This document shows positions 18,775 to 27,900 of a stretch of 64,000 nt of DNA, in pieces. The DNA is from Bacteroidota bacterium (GTDB lineage Bacteria > Bacteroidota > Bacteroidia > Cytophagales > Cyclobacteriaceae): contig JAFDYX010000025.1 in NCBI GenBank assembly GCA_018267215.1, forward strand, positions 1 to 64,000, in the 5' to 3' direction. The notes beneath the pieces are model-generated. The model did not search any database, was not told where the DNA came from, and worked only from the letters and a program-made list of their open reading frames with translations. Each line of letters starts with the position of its first letter. Position 1 is the stretch's first letter. A program made the translations under genes and the position numbers.

Positions 18775-19848
18775 TTATTCGTCACCTTCTACTTCCTCTT
18801 GAACGATGCTGTTATTTTGGTGAACTTTTTTCTCCAGTTCGCGCAGGCGGTCATTCAGGTCGGGCAGACGTTTGAAGACAGCATACGATTTAAAATAATC
18901 TTTCACATCAAAAGCAGGGTAGCCAATAATGCGCTGCCCTTCTTCTTTAATGGACTTGCTGATGCCTGCCTGCGCACCAATGCTAGTGTTGTTGGCAATT
19001 ACCAAATGCCCGGCTATGCCCACCTGTCCTGCTATGATATTGCTTTCGCCTACTTTGGTTGAGCCTGAGATACCGGCCTGTGCGGCAATCACTGTGTTCT
19101 TTCCGATTTCCACATTGTGAGCAATCTGAATTAGGTTATCTAATTTCACACCCTTGTGAATAATAGTGGCATCGCCATAGAGTGTGGCACAATCAATGAC
19201 GGTGTTGGCACCAATAGACACATGGTCTTCAATAATGACATTGCCCAACTGAGGAATGGCTTTGTACGAGCCGTCTTCTTGCGGAGCAAAACCAAATCCA
19301 TCGCTGCCGATTACCGTGCCGGAGTGCAACTCGCAGTGGCTTCCAATTTTGGCGCCTGCATAAACGGTTACATTGGAATGTAAGATAGTATTGTTTCCAA
19401 TGGATACGCCATCGCCCACATATACATGCGGATAGATTTTTACGTTGTCGCCAATGGTTACGTTGTTGCCGATGTATGAAAATGCACCACGGTAACAATT
19501 ACCCCCCACAGAAGTATTCTTACCGATGAAACTCGGTTCTTCAATTCCTGTTTTTTGAAAGTTGATTGCGCGGTGGTATTCTTCCAACAGCAGGGTAAAA
19601 CTGCTGTAAGGGTCTTCCACCAAAATGAGCGTTGTTGAGATTTCTTTGCGCGGCAAAAAATCTTTTTTCACAATTACTGCGCTGGCCTGTGTAGTGTAAA
19701 TGTATTGCTCGTACTTAGGGTTGGCCAAAAACGCAATTTGTCCTTTTTTGGCATCTTGGATTTTGCCGAGCATGTTGATTTTTTCCAGGCCGTTGCCCTG
19801 AATTTCTCCCTTCAACATACCCGCTATCTGATTGATGGTAAATTCCAT
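18775..19848 (-). CDS. lpxD: UDP-3-O-acylglucosamine N-acyltransferase LpxD
   Basis: This is the third lipid A enzyme, transferring a 3-hydroxyacyl chain from ACP to the 2-amino group of UDP-3-O-acyl-GlcN. The N-terminal LpxD domain ([17 protein letters not shown]...) precedes a long left-handed beta-helix of hexapeptide repeats (about 105-320, e.g. [20 protein letters not shown]), including the [11 protein letters not shown] segment with the family's catalytic-type histidine. The ATG at 19848 (MEFTINQ) was chosen over an in-frame TTG at 19857 because it matches the family N-terminus. Length is 357 residues. It follows the HD gene by 5 bp. The lpxC/fabZ and lpxA genes often found next are missing here. 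Confidence 0.94.
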   Translation of the reverse strand: MEFTINQIAGMLKGEIQGNGLEKINMLGKIQDAKKGQIAFLANPKYEQYIYTTQASAVIVKKDFLPRKEISTTLILVEDPYSSFTLLLEEYHRAINFQKTGIEEPSFIGKNTSVGGNCYRGAFSYIGNNVTIGDNVKIYPHVYVGDGVSIGNNTILHSNVTVYAGAKIGSHCELHSGTVIGSDGFGFAPQEDGSYKAIPQLGNVIIEDHVSIGANTVIDCATLYGDATIIHKGVKLDNLIQIAHNVEIGKNTVIAAQAGISGSTKVGESNIIAGQVGIAGHLVIANNTSIGAQAGISKSIKEEGQRIIGYPAFDVKDYFKSYAVFKRLPDLNDRLRELEKKVHQNNSIVQEEVEGDE

Positions 19849-19853
19849 ACAGT

Positions 19854-21095
19854 TCAATCGAGGTTAGGCAAAGGTAAGTTTTTAGGCCAGCATAAATAAT
19901 TTTTTTTCACGATTTTACTCATGGCCTGAATGGTGGGTAAATCGCTGGCATGTGCAATATCAAGTATTCTGCCACTTTTCATTAAAATATTAATAGGCTG
20001 GGCGTTGGATAGGTAAGCCTCGTTCGTAACAGACCCGTGCGAAAAATAATAACCGGTATCTTTTTTCAGTAACTTAAATTTTGATTGGATGGATTTTTTT
20101 ACTGCTTCAATTTTTGCTCTTTTTACCGGAGAGAGCGATAGCTCAATTTGGAAAATATGGCGGTGCAAAACCCGCTGGCACAAGTCGCTTAAAATTTCAT
20201 CAGGATGGGTGCTCCATAGTTTAAGGGCGCCCCACAGGTCGTTGTCATCCAGCCGGCCAAAAGCGTGGAGTAGTTTAGGCTGCTGGCTCAAATCGAGTGA
20301 GCTATATTTCCCTGTTAGAAAAAGGAGCAAGGCTTCGCTGCCCGGTATCTGTTCGCCTGCAGCCACCAAATATTGCGCTCGTTTAACAATATTAACAATC
20401 ATCCGCTCGGCACTGACAACCGTTTTGTGCAGGTAAACTTGCCAGTACATGAGCCTGCGGGCATGCAGAAAATTTTCAATACTGAAAATACCCTTTTCTT
20501 CTACCACCAGTTGATCGCGGTGTACGTGCAGCATCTCAATGATGCGATCAACGCTTACGGTACCTTCGGCCACACCGGTAAAAAAACTGTCGCGGTTGAG
20601 ATAGTCCAGCCGGTCAACATCCAGTTGGCTGCTGATCAGTTGATGAAAAAATTTACGCCCATAACTGTTTCTGAATATCCGCAAAGCTAAATCCAGTTTT
20701 CCGCCAAACTGATCGTTGAGCGATTTCATAAACAAGTAGGAAATACTTTCGTGCTTGATGCCGGGGAGCAATGTTTCTTCTAATGAGTGCGAGAGGGGGC
20801 CGTGCCCGATGTCGTGCAGTAAAATGGCAACTTGGGCTGCCTCCATTTCCTGATCGCTGATTTCTATTTTTTTATTGCGCAGCGATTCTAGCGCACGCTT
20901 CATTAAGTGCATGGCCCCGAGGGCGTGATGAAACCGTGTGTGCACGGCACCCGGATAAACTAACCCGCTTATGCCAAGTTGGTTGATGAAACGAAGGCGC
21001 TGAAAGAAAGGGTGTGCGATGAGATCAAAAATCAACGGGCTGGGGATGGAAACAAATCCATAAACCGGGTCGTTGATGATTTTGGTTTTATTCAA
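19854..21095 (-). CDS. HD-domain phosphohydrolase (dGTPase/YwfO-like)
   Basis: A 413-residue cytoplasmic metal-dependent phosphohydrolase. It has [13 protein letters not shown] (H52-H57), the HD pair H94-D95 in [14 protein letters not shown], and the downstream [19 protein letters not shown] segment that supplies the last metal-binding aspartate. This layout is that of the COG1078 HD family, which includes nucleotide triphosphohydrolases. The substrate here is unknown. It is co-transcribed with lpxD (5-bp gap), an arrangement I recall from other Bacteroidota, and is divergent from porX. Confidence 0.9.
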   Translation of the reverse strand: MNKTKIINDPVYGFVSIPSPLIFDLIAHPFFQRLRFINQLGISGLVYPGAVHTRFHHALGAMHLMKRALESLRNKKIEISDQEMEAAQVAILLHDIGHGPLSHSLEETLLPGIKHESISYLFMKSLNDQFGGKLDLALRIFRNSYGRKFFHQLISSQLDVDRLDYLNRDSFFTGVAEGTVSVDRIIEMLHVHRDQLVVEEKGIFSIENFLHARRLMYWQVYLHKTVVSAERMIVNIVKRAQYLVAAGEQIPGSEALLLFLTGKYSSLDLSQQPKLLHAFGRLDDNDLWGALKLWSTHPDEILSDLCQRVLHRHIFQIELSLSPVKRAKIEAVKKSIQSKFKLLKKDTGYYFSHGSVTNEAYLSNAQPINILMKSGRILDIAHASDLPTIQAMSKIVKKNYLCWPKNLPLPNLD

Positions 21096-21102
21096 CCTGA
21101 TC

Positions 21103-21132
21103 TTGGTTTAAAAATCGTAAATTGTATTTTTA
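21103..21132 (+). promoter_or_regulatory. porX promoter
   Basis: TTG at 21103-21105, 19 nt, then TATTTTTA at 21125-21132 (one mismatch to TAnnTTTG). Transcription would start at about 21138-21140, after an in-frame TTG at 21122, so translation should begin at the ATG at 21140 with a very short or absent leader. Confidence 0.5.
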
Positions 21133-21139
21133 TTTCCTT

Positions 21140-22699
21140 ATGCAAAGGTACACCATTCTTTGGGCTGACGATGAGATTGACTTGCTGAAGCCTCATATTT
21201 TGTTTTTGCAGCAACGCGGTTACGACATTACACCTGTTAATAACGGAGCTGAAGCAGTAGAGCTTTCGGAATCTAAACACTTTGATGTTGTCTTTTTAGA
21301 TGAGCACATGCCCGGCACGAGTGGGCTGGAGGCGCTCACCCAAATAAAAAACAGCAAACCCAATCTGCCCGTGGTGATGATCACCAAAAATGAAGAAGAG
21401 CGCATTATGGAAGAAGCCATCGGGGCAAAGATTGAAGACTACCTGATCAAGCCGATCAACCCCAGCCAGATTCTGCTTTCAGTCAAAAAAATTCTGGATA
21501 ACAAGCGGCTGGTAATGGAGAAAACCAATCTGGGCTATCAACAAGAATTTGGAAAGATTGGCATGGCCTTATTAGACAACATGAACCACGAGCAGTGGGC
21601 CGACATTTATAAAAAACTGATCTTTTGGGAACTGCAGATGGATGAAGCCGATAATCACGACATGGCCGATGTGTTGGAAAGCCAGAAGGTAGAAGCGAAC
21701 ACTAACTTTTGCAGGTTTATAAAAAAGAATTACGAAGGCTGGCTTAATAACCCCAACATCGAACGCCCGTTGCTATCTCACCAGCTTATCAAAAAGAAAG
21801 TTTTTCCGGAGTTGCAAAACAACGCTTGCACTTTTTTGATTGTGATAGACAATCTTCGCTACGATCAATGGAAAACTCTTGAACCGATAATTGGAGAGTT
21901 TTACAACATTGATCAGGAAGAAACTTACTATTCCATTCTGCCTACCACCACAGCGTATGCGCGCAATGCCATCTTCTCCGGCATGCTGCCTTCCGAAATG
22001 GAACGCACGCACCCCGACCTGTGGAAGGGCGAAGACGATGATGAAGGAAAAAATAATTTTGAAGAAGAATTTTTGGCGCGCCAGCTCAAACGGAATAACC
22101 TTAACATCAAGTTCTCCTATCACAAAATCAAACAACTGGAAGAAGGAAGGAACTTGGCCGATTCTGTAAATAATTTGTTTGGCAACAAACTGAATGTGAT
22201 CGTTTACAATTTTGTAGATATGCTCTCGCACGCCCGCACAGACATGGCGATGATTCGCGAGCTGGCACCTGACGAGGCCGCCTATCGGTCTATTACCAAA
22301 TCCTGGTTCATTCATTCTCCGTTGTTGGAAATCATCAAAAAAATTGCAGAGAAAAAAATCAAATTGATCATCACAACCGACCACGGCACCATTCGCGTGA
22401 AGCGGCCTTTTAAGATTGTGGGCGACAAGAGTGTTAATACTAACCTGCGTTACAAACAAGGAAAAAATTTGGGATATGAAGGCGATAAAGTGATGGAAGC
22501 GCTGAAGCCCGAACGGTATTTTCTGCCCAAGCAAAATGTGTCAACTTCTTATGTCTTTGCTATTGAAGACCAGTTTTTTGCCTACCCTAATAACTACAAT
22601 TACTACGTTAATTTTTACAAAGACACCTTTCAGCATGGCGGGGTAAGTTTGGAAGAGATGATAATACCCGTAATTTCGCTAACTTCGAAAAATGGATAA
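21140..22699 (+). CDS. porX: PorX: T9SS response regulator with PglZ phosphatase-like domain
   Basis: A 519-residue two-domain regulator. The receiver domain (1-120) carries the acidic pair D10/D11, phospho-acceptor D54 (VVFLDEHMPG) and K105-region (DYLIKPINPS). The C-terminal PglZ/alkaline-phosphatase-like domain (about 210-515) has VIDNLRYDQW, TTTAYARNAIFSG and TTDHGTIR, consistent with a zinc phosphodiesterase site. In Porphyromonas, PorX works with the kinase PorY and sigma factor SigP to control T9SS genes. The ATG at 21140 (MQRYTILWADDE) is preferred over the TTG at 21122. It overlaps tsaE by 8 bp. Confidence 0.95.
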   Translation: MQRYTILWADDEIDLLKPHILFLQQRGYDITPVNNGAEAVELSESKHFDVVFLDEHMPGTSGLEALTQIKNSKPNLPVVMITKNEEERIMEEAIGAKIEDYLIKPINPSQILLSVKKILDNKRLVMEKTNLGYQQEFGKIGMALLDNMNHEQWADIYKKLIFWELQMDEADNHDMADVLESQKVEANTNFCRFIKKNYEGWLNNPNIERPLLSHQLIKKKVFPELQNNACTFLIVIDNLRYDQWKTLEPIIGEFYNIDQEETYYSILPTTTAYARNAIFSGMLPSEMERTHPDLWKGEDDDEGKNNFEEEFLARQLKRNNLNIKFSYHKIKQLEEGRNLADSVNNLFGNKLNVIVYNFVDMLSHARTDMAMIRELAPDEAAYRSITKSWFIHSPLLEIIKKIAEKKIKLIITTDHGTIRVKRPFKIVGDKSVNTNLRYKQGKNLGYEGDKVMEALKPERYFLPKQNVSTSYVFAIEDQFFAYPNNYNYYVNFYKDTFQHGGVSLEEMIIPVISLTSKNG

Positions 22700-23135
22700 C
22701 GTCATTGAGGAAACGAAGAAGATAACCTATCCATTAACAGAAATTGCATCTGTGGCCAAAACTTTACTTACAGAATGTGGCGTCAGGCAAGTGTGGACAT
22801 TGCAAGGCGCTATGGGCTCCGGAAAAACTACATTAGTAAAAGCTATTATGCACGAGCTTGGCGCTAAAGAAAATGTAACAAGCCCTACCTTTTCACTTAT
22901 CAATGAATACCAAACAAAAAATGGAGAGCCGGTTTATCATTTTGATTTTTACCGCCTCAACAATGAAATGGAGGCATTCGATATCGGCACAGATGAGTAC
23001 TTTGATTCAGGTCATCTGTGTTTGATAGAGTGGCCCGAAAAAATTCCAATGTTGATTCCACCTTTTCATTTTAATGTTTCGATCTCTCTGGTGGACGAGC
23101 AAACAAGAACTTTATACTACCGCAAACATGGCTGA
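22692..23135 (+). CDS. tsaE: tRNA threonylcarbamoyladenosine biosynthesis ATPase TsaE
   Basis: A 147-residue P-loop ATPase of the TsaB/TsaD/TsaE complex that makes t6A37 in ANN-decoding tRNAs. The Walker A motif is GAMGSGKTTLVKAI. It is followed by SPTFSLINEYQ, then VYHFDFYRL and LCLIEWPEKIP, all family hallmarks. Size is normal. The gene overlaps porX by 8 bp and the next gene by 8 bp, indicating tight translational coupling of the three. Confidence 0.95.
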   Translation: MDNVIEETKKITYPLTEIASVAKTLLTECGVRQVWTLQGAMGSGKTTLVKAIMHELGAKENVTSPTFSLINEYQTKNGEPVYHFDFYRLNNEMEAFDIGTDEYFDSGHLCLIEWPEKIPMLIPPFHFNVSISLVDEQTRTLYYRKHG

Positions 23136-24351
23136 TAAAAAAAATACCGGATTCGAAGCGTTGGCAAAAACGAGCTTATCTCCGCAAGAAGAATTAGTGA
23201 AAGTAAAAAAAGGCAAACAGTCTTTTTTTATCGGCTTGCCCAAAGAAATTGCCTTGCAGGAAAACAGAATCAGTCTGACACCCGATGCAGTAGCCTTGCT
23301 GGTAAACAATGGTAATGAAGTGTGGGTAGAAAGCAATGCCGGTGCCGGCAGCAAATTTACCGACCGCGCCTACAGCGAGGCAGGCGCCAAAATTGTGTAC
23401 TCGCCACAAGAAGTTTACAAAGCAGATTTTATTTTGAAGATCGAACCGCCAACGCTGGAAGAGATGGAGTACTTCCGCCCCGGCCAGACTTTGATCTCCG
23501 CCCTTCAGTTGGGGTATCTGAATGAAGAGCGTGTGCATGCCTTGTTACGAAAAAAAATTACCGCGTTAGCTTATGAATTTATTGAAGATAAGGTAGGCAG
23601 TATGCCTATCATCCGGGCGATGAGTGAGATTGCCGGCAGCACGGTGATGTCTATTGCAGCCGAGTACCTGAGCACCATCAAAAACGGGAGAGGGATTATT
23701 TTGGGAGGAATTACCGGGGTGCCACCAACAAAAGTGGTTATTATCGGGGCGGGTACAGTAGCCGAATATGCGGCACGTGCAGCCCTGAGCCTCGGCTCGG
23801 AAATTCAGGTATTCGACAACCATCTTTATAAGTTGAGAAGAATTAAACACACTTTAGGTCAGCAGTTTTATACCTCTACCATCGACACGGTAACGCTGAG
23901 CGAGAGTCTGAAAAGCGCTGACGTAGTGATTGGCGCGTTACGCGCTGAGAAGGGACGCACCCGCCATGTGGTGAGCGAGGAAATGGTGAAAAACATGAAA
24001 CCTGATTCGCTGATTGTTGACTTGAGTATTGACCAGGGGGGCTGTGTGGCCACATCAGAAATTACTTCGCATGCCAACCCGGTATTCCGAAGGTTTGATG
24101 TCATTCATTATTGCGTACCCAATGTAGCCTCGCGGGTAGCCAACACGGCCACCACTGCGCTGAGCAATATTTTTACGCCCACAATTTTACGGGCAGCAGA
24201 AGAAGGAGGCATTGAGGAAATGATCTTTGCGCACAAGTGGTTTATGAAAGGCGTGTACACCTATAAAGGAAATTTAGTCAATGAATCCATTGCCCGGAAA
24301 TTTAAAATGAAGTTTAAAAATATCGAGCTGTTGCTGGCTGTGCGGGTTTAG
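23128..24351 (+). CDS. ald: Alanine dehydrogenase family protein
   Basis: A 407-residue NAD-dependent alanine dehydrogenase / transhydrogenase-alpha fold. The N-terminal catalytic domain contains FIGLPKEIALQENRISLTP, ILKIEPPT and AMSEIAGS. The Rossmann domain has VVIIGAGTVAEYAARAALS (about 203-221), and a C-terminal segment IDQGGC precedes the family tail. It would interconvert L-alanine and pyruvate plus ammonia. The ATG at 23128 (MADKKNTG) was chosen; an upstream in-frame start at 23074 would overlap tsaE by 62 bp and lacks similarity to the family. Last gene of the porX-tsaE-ald operon. Confidence 0.88.
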   Translation: MADKKNTGFEALAKTSLSPQEELVKVKKGKQSFFIGLPKEIALQENRISLTPDAVALLVNNGNEVWVESNAGAGSKFTDRAYSEAGAKIVYSPQEVYKADFILKIEPPTLEEMEYFRPGQTLISALQLGYLNEERVHALLRKKITALAYEFIEDKVGSMPIIRAMSEIAGSTVMSIAAEYLSTIKNGRGIILGGITGVPPTKVVIIGAGTVAEYAARAALSLGSEIQVFDNHLYKLRRIKHTLGQQFYTSTIDTVTLSESLKSADVVIGALRAEKGRTRHVVSEEMVKNMKPDSLIVDLSIDQGGCVATSEITSHANPVFRRFDVIHYCVPNVASRVANTATTALSNIFTPTILRAAEEGGIEEMIFAHKWFMKGVYTYKGNLVNESIARKFKMKFKNIELLLAVRV

Positions 24352-24437
24352 CACACAACCTGATTTTGATATGTGGGCTCAATTCAATTACTGTGGGCAA
24401 CAAAATTCAGGTACGCTCGGGTTAAATAGAAATTAAA

Positions 24438-24445
24438 TATCTTTG
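24438..24445 (+). promoter_or_regulatory. -7 element before the small unknown gene
   Basis: An exact TATCTTTG ends 8 nt before the ATG at 24454, so the transcript would be leaderless or nearly so. No TTTG was seen at the expected -33 position. Confidence 0.35.
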
Positions 24446-24453
24446 CAGTAGAA

Positions 24454-24819
24454 ATGAAGAACACAGGCAACGTATTGTCAAACAGGCTGCAAACTATTGC
24501 AATTTTTCTCTTTGCAGCTTATGCCTCTTTTTTAGCGCTTACCTTTTTAATATACCAAGAGGAACCCTTGCCGCTTGTGGCCGGGTATGAATGTTTGATA
24601 GGCGATGAGGCTGTAGATCAAGCTACTCACATTGAAGTGATCCGCCACTGCCAGCCCAAGGCTCGCTCTCTATACCGCCCTTTGCCCAATACTCTTGTTA
24701 AGAACATTTCCTCGTTGCAGATTTTATTGCGCGTACTTGCACGTATAACGAAACCACAACTTTTCGCGCACTACACACAGGGCGACCAGCTCATTTTATT
24801 GCGTATTTTTAAAATCTGA
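24454..24819 (+). CDS. Small unknown membrane-anchored protein
   Basis: I do not recognise this 121-residue protein. It has one N-terminal hydrophobic helix (about 12-33, QTIAIFLFAAYASFLALTFL) and a mixed, basic C-terminus (pI likely high) with two cysteines. It lies between ald and the metal efflux operon with gaps over 100 bp on each side and has its own -7 element. A weak hairpin (TGAGCC/GGCTCA, 24830-24847) follows but has no good T-tract. It could be a lineage-specific protein. Confidence 0.5.
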   Translation: MKNTGNVLSNRLQTIAIFLFAAYASFLALTFLIYQEEPLPLVAGYECLIGDEAVDQATHIEVIRHCQPKARSLYRPLPNTLVKNISSLQILLRVLARITKPQLFAHYTQGDQLILLRIFKI

Positions 24820-24928
24820 TATTCTTAACTGAGCCTTTCTTGGCTCATACTATTTCCTTGTTGTAATTTTTTATTTCTTCTGAAGCTGCTCGGCTTTTAG
24901 GAAGTCTATAATATAATTTTTAAAAAAA

Positions 24929-27900
24929 ATGATTGATAAACTTATCTTTTTTTCTGTTAAAAATAAGCTGTTGATTGCCACGTTGGTATTGGCCATGAGC
25001 ATCGGGGGAGGCTTATCCTTATTGCGTTTGCCGATAGATGCCGTACCGGATGTAACGGGCAATCAGGTGGATGTAATCACTAGCAGCCAAAGTTTGGCGG
25101 CTCTTGAAATCGAACGTTTTATTACCGCCCCTCTGGAAATGGCGATGTCAAATATTCCGGGTCTTGTTGAAATTCGCTCTACATCAAAGTTTGGACTTTC
25201 GGTCGCCAGGTTAGTTTTTGATGATGACACCGATGTGTACTGGGCCCGGCAGCAAGTGTTTGAAAGGCTTGAAGCTGTTAAATCAGAAATTCCACAAGAG
25301 TTAGGCAAGCCCTTCATGGGGCCGGTATCAACCGGGTTGGGCGAAGTTTTTCAGTATGTCATCCGGCCGCAAGATCCTAACGACAAATCGTATTCGCTGA
25401 TGGAGATACGCACGTTGCAAGACTGGACGATCCGAAAGCAGTTATTGGGAGTAAAAGGAGTGGCAGAAGTAAGTGGCTTTGGCGGGTTTAAAAAAGAATA
25501 TCAGGCCACACTCATCCCCGATCGTATGCGTGCTTTGGGCGTAACCATTGATGAACTCTTCAATGCACTCAGTACAGGCAATAGTAACACGGGTGGGGCC
25601 TACATTGAAAAAGAAAACAAAGCATTTACCATTCGTGGAATAGGGTTGGCAACTTCATTAGCTGAAATAGGCAACACCGTTATCAAAGTAAATAACCGGA
25701 TTCCTATTTTGGTAAAAGATGTGGCCGACATAAACCTGGGGCACAGCATTCGCTACGGAGCAATGACTGTGGACGGAACAGGCGAGACCGTGGGCGGTGT
25801 CATTATGATGGTGAAAGGCGAGAACGGCAGCCGGGTAATTGCGCGGATCAAAGACAAGATGAAAGAAATTCAAGCTGCGCTGCCCGAAGGGCTGATTATC
25901 GAACCGTTTATTGACCGCGCTAAAATTGTTAAGAACTCAATCACCACCGTTGCCACCAATCTGGTAGAGGGAGCTTTAATTGTTGTGCTGGTAATTCTGG
26001 TGTTTCTCGGCAACTGGCGCGCCAGTTTGCTAGCCGCTTCAGTCATCCCGCTTTCTATGTTGTTTGCTTTCATTTTAATGAAGCAATTTAACGTAGCCGG
26101 AAACCTGATGAGCTTGGGCGCGATAGACTTTGGTTTGTTGGTAGATCCATCCATCATTGTGGTAGAGTCGGCTGTGTTTTTTCTTGCTTATGAAATGAAA
26201 AAGCGCATGACAGGAGAAGCCTATTCACAAACAGAAAAAGAAAAAATTGTAATCGAGGCAACGCAGGCTGTGAAGAAATCGGTGGTGTATGGCGGGCTGA
26301 TCATTCTGATTGTTTACTTCCCCATCTTGACCCTCAGCGGCATAGAAGGAAAAATGTTCGGGCCGATGGCCAAGACAGTTAGCTTCGCTATTTTAGGAGC
26401 AATCATACTATCGCTTACCTACGTGCCGATGATGGCCGCACTTATTTTGAAACCATCGGCTCACCACGGCCACGGTATCTCCGAAAGAATTGTCCGTTTT
26501 ATTTTTTCTTGGTACAAACCCATTATTCAGGCCAGCTTGAATAACCGAAAATCAATCTTAATTATTTCCGCAGTGATTTTACTCAGCGGAATGATTGGCT
26601 TCAAATTTATCGGTGGCGAGTTTATCCCCAAGTTGGCAGAAGGCGATTTGGTGATTGAAACAAACCTGCCCGTAGGAACTTCTATGACTGAAACAATCAA
26701 TTTCAGCAACCGCATGCAAAAACTACTGCTCGAAACCTACCCAGACGAAATCCATCGCGTAGTTTCTAAAATTGGAACTTCCGAAGTTCCGATAGACCCC
26801 GTGCCGATGGAGTCGCAAGACATCGTGATCACCCTGACTGACAGAAAGCAATGGACAAAAGCCAAAGATCAGGAAGAGTTGATGGCACAAATAGGGAAAC
26901 TTTTTCAGCGATACCCGGGCATCCTCTATTCGATTCAACAGCCCATAGAAAACCGTGTGAATGAACTGATGAGCGGGGCGCGTACCGATGTAGTGGTAAA
27001 ACTTTTCGGCCCTCATCTTGATTCGCTCGTCTCTAAAGGGAATCAGATCATCAAAATAATTAAGACCATTCCCGGGGCAACGGAGGTGCAGGAAAAAAAG
27101 ATTTTTGGCTTGCCACAGATCAATATCAAATACGATCGCAGGGCAATGGCCACCTATGGTGTTACGGTGGCTCAGGTCAATCGGGCTATCCAAACCACCT
27201 TTGCCGGATCGGTAGCAGGAATTATTTATGAAAATGATAAACGCTTTGATCTCACCCTTCGCCTGGCCGGTGATGAGCGCGCTAAAGCAGAGAACATCCG
27301 TAACTTAACTATCAACGACAAAGATGACGACCCGATTCCTTTAAAAGAGTTGGCCGATATTTCGGAAGAAATAGGACCGTCTGAAATCAGCCACGAAAAC
27401 CTGCAACGCAAATTGAACATCGGGTTTAATGTGCGCGGGCGCGATTTGGAATCAGTGGTAAATGATGCCATCAAAAAAATTGAAGCAGAAGTAATTTTGC
27501 CCAGCGGCTACTCCATTGATTTTGGTGGCGAGTTTGAAAATTTCAGAAGAGCCAAGGATAGATTGGCCATTGTGGTGCCCGTTTCATTGGTGGTGATCTT
27601 CGGCTTGCTCTTCGCAACATTTGGCAACACAAAAGATAGCTTGTTGATATACTCGGTTGTGCCGCTGTCGGCAGTGGGCGGTGTGTTTTCATTGCTGCTA
27701 CGCGGAATGAATTTCAGTATCTCTGCCGGGGTGGGGTTTATTGCCTTATTCGGCATTGCGGTTTTAAACGGAATACTGATCATCAGTCGTTTTAACGAGT
27801 TAGAAAAAAATAGCGTGAACGACATTCACGAAAGAGTAATCCAAGGATTAAACGATCGCTTTCGCCCCGTGTTGATGACATCGGCCGTGGCTGCACTGGG

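Noticed and set aside
24830-24847. Hairpin TGAGCC/GGCTCA as a terminator after the small unknown gene
   Set aside because: The stem is only 6 bp and the following sequence (TACTATTTCC) lacks a proper T-tract, so it was not listed as a feature.
26500-26720. Frameshift or broken gene between the pump halves of the RND protein
   Set aside because: The frame is continuous from 24929 to 29266 and all expected pump segments are present.
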